The notes beneath the pieces are model-generated. The model did not search any database. It had not been told where the DNA came from and was given only the letters and a program-made list of their open reading frames with translations. Below, one piece after another: positions 1-5,650 of a DNA stretch of 8,439 bases. The stretch's first letter is position 1. Each line of letters starts with the position of its first letter. A program made the translations under genes and the position numbers. Source of the stretch: Chlamydiota bacterium (GTDB lineage Bacteria > Chlamydiota > Chlamydiia > Chlamydiales > Rhabdochlamydiaceae); the NCBI GenBank assembly GCA_016866585.1, contig VGMB01000056.1, positions 1-8,439 of the forward strand, written 5' to 3'.

Positions 1-1
1 T

Positions 2-811
2 AACCAACTTGGACTAAAAAATTTAACAATAATCATAAATAGTGTCGGTGGTAAAGAAACTAGATCAAGGTTCATCCAAGCTCTTAAAGATTTCTTAGAA
101 CCTAAATTCAATAAACTTTCTGAAGACAGCCAATATCGTTTCAGTAAAAACATGCTAAGGATTTTAGACTCCAAAGATCCTATTGACATCCAGGAATTAG
201 CAGATGCTCCTTCAATTTTAAACTTTTTAACCACAGAAGAACGACAACATTTTGATACAGTCTGCTCTCTTTTAACCCAATTAAACATTCCATATAAAAT
301 CGAGCCTAGACTGGTTAGAGGTCTCGATTATTACAATAAGACTGTTTTTGAAATTACAACCTCCGATCTTGGTGCTCAAAACAGCTTAGGCGGCGGCGGC
401 AGATACGACGGACTAATAGAAACATTAGGAGGACCAAACCTCCCGTCCGTTGGATTTGGTACAGGCTTAGAGCGCGTCCTACAAACAATGGACAGACAAA
501 ATGTTTTCTTCCCTGATCCTAACCACCCTTTGGTTTTTTTCATTCCTCTCGGCGAAAATGCTAGAAAATATTGCTTTGAACTTACTTCTAAACTCCGTCA
601 TAAAAAAATATTTTGCGAGATTGATTTATCAGGTAAGAAAATACAAAATGGCCTTCAAATGGCCAACCACGTTGCAGCTGAATACGCTATTATAATTGGA
701 GACGAAGAGATCGCAAATAATAAGGCACAAATAAAAAACCTTAAAACTAGGGAATCTAGAGATACTCCACTAGAAAGCCTTATAAAGATAATACCAGAGC
801 TCAATAAGTAA
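2..811 (+). CDS. hisS: Histidyl-tRNA synthetase, 3' part (partial at left edge)
   Basis: Class II aminoacyl-tRNA synthetase that charges tRNA-His with histidine in the cytoplasm. The reading frame is open from the left edge, so the first ATG inside it (base 152) is not the true start. The 269 visible codons are roughly the C-terminal 60% of a family of about 420-430 residues. Seen in order: the 'MLRILDSKDP' stretch typical of HisRS; the histidine-binding motif LVRGLDYYNKTVFEI (from base 311); the second HisRS signature GGGRYDGL (bases 392-415); class II motif 3 with its arginine, GFGTGLER (bases 452-475). A C-terminal anticodon-binding domain follows from about base 530 and ends in a normal position. 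The active-site elements visible are intact. In the chlamydial genomes I recall, aspS follows hisS; here the next gene is mip, after 119 bases. Confidence 0.96.
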   Translation, partial: NQLGLKNLTIIINSVGGKETRSRFIQALKDFLEPKFNKLSEDSQYRFSKNMLRILDSKDPIDIQELADAPSILNFLTTEERQHFDTVCSLLTQLNIPYKIEPRLVRGLDYYNKTVFEITTSDLGAQNSLGGGGRYDGLIETLGGPNLPSVGFGTGLERVLQTMDRQNVFFPDPNHPLVFFIPLGENARKYCFELTSKLRHKKIFCEIDLSGKKIQNGLQMANHVAAEYAIIIGDEEIANNKAQIKNLKTRESRDTPLESLIKIIPELNK

Positions 812-856
812 CATAGAATTTTAGATATATTTATTTAGCACAAATACCTGAGAATA

Positions 857-885
857 GAGATTTGATAAAATTACTTGGCTATAAT
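857..885 (+). promoter_or_regulatory. Possible promoter for mip and downstream genes
   Basis: A perfect TATAAT hexamer lies at 880-885 in the only sizeable gap upstream of mip. The sequence 17 bases upstream (GAGATT, 857-862) is a poor -35 match. A better hexamer, TTGATA at 862-867, is only 12 bases away, too close for a standard sigma-70/sigma-66 promoter. A start near base 892 would give a leader of about 39 bases before the mip ATG. The call rests mainly on the -10 match and on position, in a very AT-rich gap where such matches arise by chance. Confidence 0.35.
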
Positions 886-930
886 TTTGAAATTATTTAG
901 ATTTGGCCTAAATTTTTAGGAGAATTACCC

Positions 931-1686
931 ATGAACAAAGCAATAACTTGTTTTTCAATAGCGGCTTTAATGATTTTTTCTTCCCTTTACGGAGAAGAAA
1001 ACACCTCAAGCGCAAAAGAGCAACCTGAAATAGGAAAAATTTCAGAGGCATTTGGCCATTTAATAGGTAAAAACCTTGAGTCACTTGGATTTGAATTTGA
1101 CATGCAAGCTGTAGTTCAAGGACTAAAAGATGCCTCGGCTGGAAAAATCTCCCCCATGACAGAAGTAGAATGTATCCAGGCAATCACAACAATTCAGGAA
1201 ACAGCTTTTAAGGAACAATCTCAGATTAATCTAGCTAAAGCTGAAGAGTTTTTGAAAAAGAACAAAAAGACCAAAAATGTTGTATCTCTTGAAAAAGGCA
1301 AAGTGCAGTACAAAATTGAGAAAGAAGGATCAGGAAATTCTGTTAAAACAAATCTATCTCCAGTGATTAGGTATGTCGGAAAATTCCTTGATGGTAAAGT
1401 ATTTGGAGAATCCAAAGAAGACGAGCATATCGCATTAGATGAAATGATTCCCGGACTTCAAACAGGCATGGCTGGTATGAAAGAAGGAGAAAAAAGAGTA
1501 ATTTACATTCATCCTGACATGGCTTATGGAACCAGAGGGACTCTACCTCCTAACTCATTACTTACATTCGAAATCGAAGTAGTAAAGGCGGATGCACCGC
1601 TCCAAATTGATGATTCAATGCAACAACATGAAAATCATGATCATGAAATTGCAATGCCTTTGACTGTTGAAGAAAATCTAAGATAA
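931..1686 (+). CDS. mip: Mip-like FKBP-type peptidyl-prolyl cis-trans isomerase, exported
   Basis: Peptidyl-prolyl isomerase of the Mip/FkpA group, which helps fold exported proteins and is surface- or periplasm-associated in Chlamydia and Legionella. The 251-residue protein has an N-terminal signal sequence (residues 1 to about 21: Lys3, then a hydrophobic core to LYG). Next is an FKBP_N-type dimerisation region (about 35-95, including FGHLIGKNLESLGF), then a charged helix (about 100-115). The FKBP catalytic domain (about 142-220) contains the family pattern around Y148, F153 and D154, the IPGLQTG turn (173-179) and the AYG...PPNSLLTFEIEV end. The only Cys near the signal is Cys7, inside the hydrophobic core, so no lipobox is evident, although chlamydial Mip is known as a lipoprotein. 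A polar tail (about 221-251) carries three histidines within six residues. AGGAGA at 918-923, seven bases before the ATG, fixes the start. trmL begins 22 bases after the stop. Confidence 0.93.
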   Translation: MNKAITCFSIAALMIFSSLYGEENTSSAKEQPEIGKISEAFGHLIGKNLESLGFEFDMQAVVQGLKDASAGKISPMTEVECIQAITTIQETAFKEQSQINLAKAEEFLKKNKKTKNVVSLEKGKVQYKIEKEGSGNSVKTNLSPVIRYVGKFLDGKVFGESKEDEHIALDEMIPGLQTGMAGMKEGEKRVIYIHPDMAYGTRGTLPPNSLLTFEIEVVKADAPLQIDDSMQQHENHDHEIAMPLTVEENLR

Positions 1687-1708
1687 TTCCTATAGAGGCT
1701 AACAAGTT

Positions 1709-2155
1709 ATGAAAGTTGTATTGTTTCAGCCTCAAATTCCTCAAAATACCGGAAATATTGTAAGAACATGCAGTGTTTCCGGTAATGACCTAGTTTTAGT
1801 CAGACCTCTAGGTTTTAGCATTTCAGACAGGCAACTCAAACGTGCAGGCCTTGACTATTGGGAAGAAGTAAAAGTTGACGTGATAGACGACCTTGATGAA
1901 TACCTAAAGAGCACTTCAAATTCATTCTATTTTTTTTCAAGCCATGCCACAAAACTTTATACGGAAATAGAGTATACATCTACAGATCTTTTGATATTTG
2001 GATCAGAAACCTCAGGCCTTAATCCTATTTTTTTAGAAAAATATCCTGAAAAATTCGTCACTTTACCTATGAAAAAAAATTCTCGTTGCCTGAATTTATC
2101 TAATACTGTTTCGATAGTGTTATACGAAGCTTGGAGACAGCAAGGCTTCATTTAA
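1709..2155 (+). CDS. trmL: tRNA (cytidine/uridine-2'-O-)-methyltransferase TrmL (SpoU/TrmD, SPOUT family)
   Basis: SAM-dependent methyltransferase of the YibK/TrmL branch of SPOUT enzymes. In E. coli TrmL methylates the 2'-O of the wobble nucleotide (position 34) of tRNA-Leu isoacceptors. The 148 residues match the compact single-domain members, which act as dimers without an added RNA-binding domain. All three SpoU motifs are visible: motif 1 with the N and R of PQNTGNIVRTC (11-21), motif 2 LIFGSETSGL (95-104), and motif 3 from LPM (119-121) through RCLNLSNTVSIVLYEAWRQ (126-144), which forms the SAM-binding trefoil knot. Motif 3 has Cys127 where Ser is more usual in RSLNLSN. AGAGG at 1694-1698 lies ten bases before the ATG. 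The gene sits 22 bases after mip and 10 bases before the transporter gene, so the three are probably co-transcribed. A mip–spoU pair is typical of chlamydiae. A tRNA-Leu gene in the same window may be a substrate, but that is inference. Confidence 0.93.
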   Translation: MKVVLFQPQIPQNTGNIVRTCSVSGNDLVLVRPLGFSISDRQLKRAGLDYWEEVKVDVIDDLDEYLKSTSNSFYFFSSHATKLYTEIEYTSTDLLIFGSETSGLNPIFLEKYPEKFVTLPMKKNSRCLNLSNTVSIVLYEAWRQQGFI

Positions 2156-2165
2156 GGGTAACGCT

Positions 2166-4319
2166 ATGCGTTTTTTTAAACTATCACTGGCAGCTCAGAT
2201 GGCGATAGCCACCGTGCTCGGAATATTATGCGGACTTTTTTTTGGGAATATATGTGCTATATTTGCTCCATACGGATCCGCATATATAATGCTATTAAAA
2301 GCCACCGCAATACCATACCTTATTGTAGCTATCATACATGGTATCGGTCAACTCAACTCATTCCAAGCAAAATCCATTCTAAAAAAGGGCATACTTTTTA
2401 TAGGCCTAGCCTGGCTAATAAACATATCGATGGTTTATCTTGTATATTTTTCATTTCCAAAAGCTCAGAATACACAAAGTGGATTTATATCGACTGAAAC
2501 ATCAGGTATAAATTTTGCAGAACTTCTTATACCAGAAAATATATTCTATGACCTCGCAAACAACATAGTACCTGCTATAGTGGTTTTTTCGCTTTTAATA
2601 GGCATAGCTTTGATGCAGATCAAGGAAAAAGATGTCCTGATGAATTCCCTAAAAAACCTAGTCGAAGCTTTAACAAAAATAACCTCTTGGATAGCAAAAA
2701 TAACTCCATTAGGCACATTTTTAATCATAGCAAACCAAGTAGGTACGATTCAATTTTCGACCATAAAGCAAATAAGTTCCTATATAATCCTCTACATAAT
2801 CTGCACCTGCATGATTGTATTTTGGATCTTTCCAAGAATTATTAACATGGTAACACACGTAAAGGCTAACCGCTGGCTACAACTTTTATCTCCAATACTT
2901 CTTTTAGCTTATACAACAAATATAGTAATCGTCTGCATTCCTTTTATTATTGAGATGCTTCGAAAAGAAATACAAAATCTAGAGCCCTTCGATGAAAAAA
3001 CTCAAGTTCAAATACAAGGCACGGTTTCGGTAATCTTCAATCTACCTCTAGGGTCTCTTTTCATCACAATTTTCGTGTTTTTTTGCTCAATATTTTATAA
3101 TAATCCTATTGCTATGAAAGGTCAAATCGAGTTGTTTTTGACTACAATATTGACGAGCCTTGGCGCTGTAGGTATAGGTTCTTGGATTAACAGCTTAACA
3201 TTCCTTTTGAATACATTAGGCCTTCCAATAGAAGCCATTAATTTATACTTAACAGCTATTCCATTTACTTCAGGTTTTCAAGCTGCCGTATCAGCTATGC
3301 AGATTTCTACACTATGTTTTCTGATTACGCTTGCATGCAGAAGACATTTACACACTTCTTTATTGCGTATATTTAAACAAGCAACTTTTACAATCGTTCC
3401 AGTTATCTTGCTTTTTTTAGGTATCAAGTTATATTCCCCTTTACCAGAAATTAAAAGCCTCAAAAAAACAATCTACGAACTCAGCATTTCATCTAATATT
3501 GATGTAAATAATTTATCTAAAGCTACTGATAGGAATGATTTAGTGCAAAATGAAGACACTTTAGATCGAATCCTTAGAACAAAAAAAATTCGTGTTGGAT
3601 ATATAAAAAATACCGTTCCTTTCAGCTTTGAAAACTTAGATCAAAGCCTTGTGGGATATGATATTGCTTTTGCTTACGAACTAGCATATGACCTTGGCTG
3701 CTCATTAGAACTTACACCAATTGAAATATCAGATCTAATATCAGATCTTAAAACTAATAAAATCGATATAGCCATGTCCGGTATTTCAATAACAGAAGAG
3801 CGCCTCAAACAAATCTCTTTTACGAACACCTACATGAAGCCGAAATATGTTTTTGTGACTTATGAAAAAAAGAAAAAATACTTCAGTTCATTGGATGAAA
3901 TTCAAGAAAATCCACGGATTAGAATAGCTGTTTTAAAAGGATCTTCCTATGAGTCTGTTGCACATGATTTATTCCCTGATCATAAAATTGTATACCTAGA
4001 ATCATATGACGCATTTAATCCCTCAGCAGCCGATGGTATTTTATGGGAAGAACAACAGGCAATCTATTGGTCTTTAGGCAAAAAAGATATACGCGTTATT
4101 TTTCCTTCACCATCCGTAGGAGTGGACTCTCTTTCCTATGCAGTTAATTCAAGCAGCCCAAAATTCTTAACATATTTAAACCAATGGCTTACATTAAAAT
4201 CATCTGAAAATTTCAGCAAAAAACAATACGATTTATGGATAGATGAGAAAACGGAAATAGCAGCACCCTACGAACCAAGATGGTCTATAATTAGAGACGT
4301 GTTAAAATGGGTAGAATAG
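2166..4319 (+). CDS. Fusion: symporter-like (SDF/DAACS) membrane domain + periplasmic amino-acid-binding (SBP family 3) domain
   Basis: One uninterrupted 717-codon frame joins two normally separate transport modules. Residues 1 to about 390 are strongly hydrophobic and resemble the dicarboxylate/amino-acid:cation symporter family (GltP/GltPh): an N-terminal helix (VLGILCGLFFG), YGSAYIMLLKATAIPYLIV (about 36-54), NI..L.NNIVPAIVVFSLLIGIAL (about 125-149) and KITPLGTFLIIANQVG (178-193), then hairpin-like regions (about 240-265 and 328-355). The family's binding motifs are not conserved: the region corresponding to NMDGT reads NLPLG (292-296), the hairpin-1 serine stretch reads AYTTNIVIVCIP (248-259), and the last-helix Asp/Arg/Thr/Asn set is absent (361-379). 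A basic loop (CRR, 391-393), an extra helix (about 406-424) and a polar linker (about 425-463) lead to an SBP_bac_3 domain (about 464-692). That domain shows the start IRVGYI...PFSF (475-488), VGYDIAFAYELA and SGISITEER (538-546), whose Arg546 normally holds the ligand carboxylate. AAGGG at 2154-2158 overlaps the trmL stop and precedes the ATG by seven bases. The ligand is probably an amino acid, but the transport mechanism is uncertain. Confidence 0.88.
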   Translation: MRFFKLSLAAQMAIATVLGILCGLFFGNICAIFAPYGSAYIMLLKATAIPYLIVAIIHGIGQLNSFQAKSILKKGILFIGLAWLINISMVYLVYFSFPKAQNTQSGFISTETSGINFAELLIPENIFYDLANNIVPAIVVFSLLIGIALMQIKEKDVLMNSLKNLVEALTKITSWIAKITPLGTFLIIANQVGTIQFSTIKQISSYIILYIICTCMIVFWIFPRIINMVTHVKANRWLQLLSPILLLAYTTNIVIVCIPFIIEMLRKEIQNLEPFDEKTQVQIQGTVSVIFNLPLGSLFITIFVFFCSIFYNNPIAMKGQIELFLTTILTSLGAVGIGSWINSLTFLLNTLGLPIEAINLYLTAIPFTSGFQAAVSAMQISTLCFLITLACRRHLHTSLLRIFKQATFTIVPVILLFLGIKLYSPLPEIKSLKKTIYELSISSNIDVNNLSKATDRNDLVQNEDTLDRILRTKKIRVGYIKNTVPFSFENLDQSLVGYDIAFAYELAYDLGCSLELTPIEISDLISDLKTNKIDIAMSGISITEERLKQISFTNTYMKPKYVFVTYEKKKKYFSSLDEIQENPRIRIAVLKGSSYESVAHDLFPDHKIVYLESYDAFNPSAADGILWEEQQAIYWSLGKKDIRVIFPSPSVGVDSLSYAVNSSSPKFLTYLNQWLTLKSSENFSKKQYDLWIDEKTEIAAPYEPRWSIIRDVLKWVE

Positions 4320-4345
4320 ATCGACAGGAAGCTCCTACCGATCTA
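4317..4345. terminator. Hairpin between convergent genes, candidate bidirectional terminator
   Basis: An imperfect palindrome begins at the TAG stop codon of the fusion gene. The outer stem TAGATCG (4317-4323) pairs with CGATCTA (4339-4345). After a symmetric AC/AC internal loop, the inner stem AGGA (4326-4329) pairs with TCCT (4333-4336) around an AGC loop. It lies between two genes that run towards each other (the trxA stop is ten bases away), where a two-way stop would be useful. Neither side has a proper run of T residues, so it is not a textbook intrinsic terminator. It could also stabilise the 3' ends of both transcripts. Confidence 0.5.
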
Positions 4346-4354
4346 ATAAACAAA

Positions 4355-4678
4355 TTAAAGGCTTTGTTGAATGAAATCCATGATTGCATCCGCATCCCTT
4401 AGACCAACAATTCTATCCACCTCTTTACCATCTTTGAATAAAATCATCGTAGGAACAGAAGTTACTTGAAAAGTAGAAGAAACTCTTTGTGCATGGTCAA
4501 TATCCAGTTTAGCTACTCTAGCTTTACCTTCAAAGTGTTTTGCAACTTTTTCCAGTACAGGAGACAACATCCTGCATGGGCCACACCAGTCAGCATAAAA
4601 ATCAACAAGAGTGACTCCGCTGGAAATTTCTTTGTTAAATTTATCCTCAGACAGTTTAAAAATCAAATCACTAGACAT
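4355..4678 (-). CDS. trxA: Thioredoxin
   Basis: Small cytoplasmic disulfide reductase that passes electrons from thioredoxin reductase to ribonucleotide reductase and other oxidised proteins. The 107 residues are the normal length for TrxA and form one thioredoxin fold. The redox motif WCGPC lies at 31-35 within DFYADWCGPCRM, Asp26 matches the buried aspartate before the active site, and Pro76 in SVPT is the cis-proline facing the dithiol. The start is firm: AGGAGG (4685-4690) is a near-perfect Shine-Dalgarno sequence six bases before the ATG, the strongest in the window. The gene is transcribed towards the transporter fusion and appears to stand alone, with its own promoter candidate. In Chlamydia, as I recall it, trxA lies directly beyond spoU in the same convergent orientation, so the fusion gene sits between these conserved neighbours. 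Confidence 0.97.
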   Translation of the reverse strand: MSSDLIFKLSEDKFNKEISSGVTLVDFYADWCGPCRMLSPVLEKVAKHFEGKARVAKLDIDHAQRVSSTFQVTSVPTMILFKDGKEVDRIVGLRDADAIMDFIQQSL

Positions 4679-4711
4679 TATAAGCCTCCTTCGCGCGTTT
4701 GTATGAACTTT

Positions 4712-4740
4712 ATATTAGAAGAATGGATGTTTTTTTCCAA
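4712..4740 (-). promoter_or_regulatory. Likely sigma-66/sigma-70-type promoter of trxA
   Basis: Read on the - strand, TTGGAA (4735-4740) is followed by a 17-base spacer and TAATAT (4712-4717). Each hexamer matches the consensus at four of six positions, and the spacing is ideal. A start near 4705 would give a leader of about 27 bases that contains the strong ribosome binding site of trxA. An A-run immediately downstream of the -35 makes the spacer AT-rich, as is common in chlamydial promoters. Confidence 0.5.
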
Positions 4741-4817
4741 TAACCGATAATTGCAAGGCAAATCGTTAATGCAAAAAAAAAGATTAGACCAGAATATTTA
4801 CCGATGAATATGAACCT

Positions 4818-4849
4818 TCAACAATTTATATCTTGCATTTTGTTATAAT
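4818..4849 (+). promoter_or_regulatory. Candidate promoter for the tRNA-Leu gene
   Basis: A perfect TATAAT lies at 4844-4849. The matching -35 is weak: TTCAAC (4818-4823) has a fair sequence but a 20-base spacer, and the optimally spaced ACAATT (4821-4826) is a poor match. Initiation near 4856 would give a leader of about 29 bases before the mature tRNA 5' end, a plausible length for RNase P processing. The tRNA has no upstream gene on its strand closer than the fusion gene, so it needs its own promoter somewhere in this gap. Confidence 0.45.
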
Positions 4850-4884
4850 AGCTGTAGAATTATTATCACGAAAAAATTATTAAT

Positions 4885-4968
4885 GCGGCCATGGCGGAAT
4901 TGGTAGACGCGCTAGATTCAGGTTCTAGTCGGGGCAACTCGGTGGATGTTCGAGTCATCTTGGCCGCA
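4885..4968 (+). tRNA. tRNA-Leu (anticodon CAG)
   Basis: A complete class II tRNA cloverleaf of 84 bases. The acceptor stem GCGGCCA pairs with TGGCCGC over seven base pairs, followed by discriminator A. The D arm has a GCG/CGC stem and a GG-containing loop. The anticodon stem CTAGA/TCTAG encloses the loop TTCAGGT, giving anticodon CAG, which reads CUG. A long variable arm (TCGGGGCAACTCGGT, with a short stem) is the class II feature expected for leucine. The T arm is GGATG-TTCGAGT-CATCT. No 3' CCA is encoded (the sequence continues TAT), so CCA must be added enzymatically. The gene ends six bases before the stop codon of plsC on the opposite strand. Confidence 0.97.
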
Positions 4969-4974
4969 TATCAA

Positions 4975-5649
4975 TCAAGGGGGAGATCCTTTAGCTCCGG
5001 ATTCGTACCAATCTTTAAGTGAAATCAATGCATTTTTAAGATTTTCTGCAATTTCTCTTTGCAATACTTTTCTGTCTTTGTCGCTATCTTTATCATAAAA
5101 AATTGGCGTTCCAAATACAACCGCAGTCTTTCCAAAAAGACTAGGGAAGGCTCTTTTTTTACTCCAGATATTAAATGTCCCATGAACATACGTTGGTATA
5201 ATTGCAGCATCCGTTCTTGACAATAAAAGGGATATACCGGGCTTAATTTCTTTTATCTTTCCATCAGATGTTCGTTGACCCTCTGGAAAAATTATAATCT
5301 TTTTATTTTCCTTAAGTAGACTCACTATCGTTTTAAATACCGCAACATCCTCAGTGCGACCACTTACTGGGTGAGCATTTAAATTTCTTATTAACGCACC
5401 AAAAATTGGGTTTTTAAATAATGTTTTTCTTGCGAGAAAATGAACTTCTTCAGGAAAAGAAACAGAAACAACAGGTGGGTCTAAAAACGAAGTATGATTT
5501 GCAGCAATCAATCCAGGACCTTTAGGGATGTGATTTAAACCGTAAATTTCATTTTTATAGACTAATTTAAAACCCCAAAAAGTTATAAATCTAATAAATT
5601 TATATAAAAAAGTAGTGTGTTTTGTTTTAAGCCAACTGTGATGTTTCAT
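4975..5649 (-). CDS. plsC: 1-acyl-sn-glycerol-3-phosphate acyltransferase
   Basis: Membrane-associated acyltransferase that adds the second acyl chain to lysophosphatidate, giving phosphatidate, the substrate of the CdsA encoded two genes upstream. The 224 residues are typical. A hydrophobic N-terminal segment (about 13-30, FLYKFIRFITFWGFKLVY) probably anchors it to the inner membrane. The catalytic NHTSFLD motif (HX4D: His52, Asp57), the substrate-binding block FPEGQRTSDG (121-130; Gln replaces the more common Thr) and the later PTYVHG motif (152-157) are all present in order. The start codon follows the cmk stop by one base, so translation is likely coupled. It is the last gene of the - strand series. 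In the chlamydial order I recall, argS is the next gene; here the neighbour is a tRNA gene on the other strand. Confidence 0.95.
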   Translation of the reverse strand: MKHHSWLKTKHTTFLYKFIRFITFWGFKLVYKNEIYGLNHIPKGPGLIAANHTSFLDPPVVSVSFPEEVHFLARKTLFKNPIFGALIRNLNAHPVSGRTEDVAVFKTIVSLLKENKKIIIFPEGQRTSDGKIKEIKPGISLLLSRTDAAIIPTYVHGTFNIWSKKRAFPSLFGKTAVVFGTPIFYDKDSDKDRKVLQREIAENLKNALISLKDWYESGAKGSPP

Positions 5650-5650
5650 G

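Noticed and set aside
152..811. hisS starting at the ATG at base 152
   Set aside because: The same frame is open to the left edge and its upstream translation (including LTIIINSVGG and EDSQYRFSKN) matches the HisRS catalytic core, so this Met is internal.
862..885. TTGATA/TATAAT pair as a standard promoter upstream of mip
   Set aside because: The spacer is only 12 bases, too short for a sigma-70-type promoter. Only the -10 element was kept, at low confidence.
908..1183. Open frame of 91 codons on the - strand opposite the start of mip
   Set aside because: It lies wholly opposite mip and its ribosome binding region, has low-complexity Leu/Arg content, no recognisable motif and no ribosome binding site. 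It is a shadow of the real gene.
2166..4319. Two separate genes (symporter, then binding protein) instead of a fusion
   Set aside because: No stop codon, ribosome binding site or signal peptide lies between the halves. The binding domain has no leader of its own and is joined by a continuous hydrophobic helix and linker.
4466..4750. Open frame of 94 codons on the + strand across trxA and its upstream region
   Set aside because: It is antisense to trxA, which has a complete WCGPC active site and a strong ribosome binding site. The translation resembles no family I know and runs through the trxA promoter candidate.
4969..4974. Encoded CCA or attachment-site repeat at the tRNA 3' end
   Set aside because: The sequence after the discriminator is TATCAA. 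There is no CCA and no second copy of the tRNA 3' end elsewhere in the window that I could find by eye.
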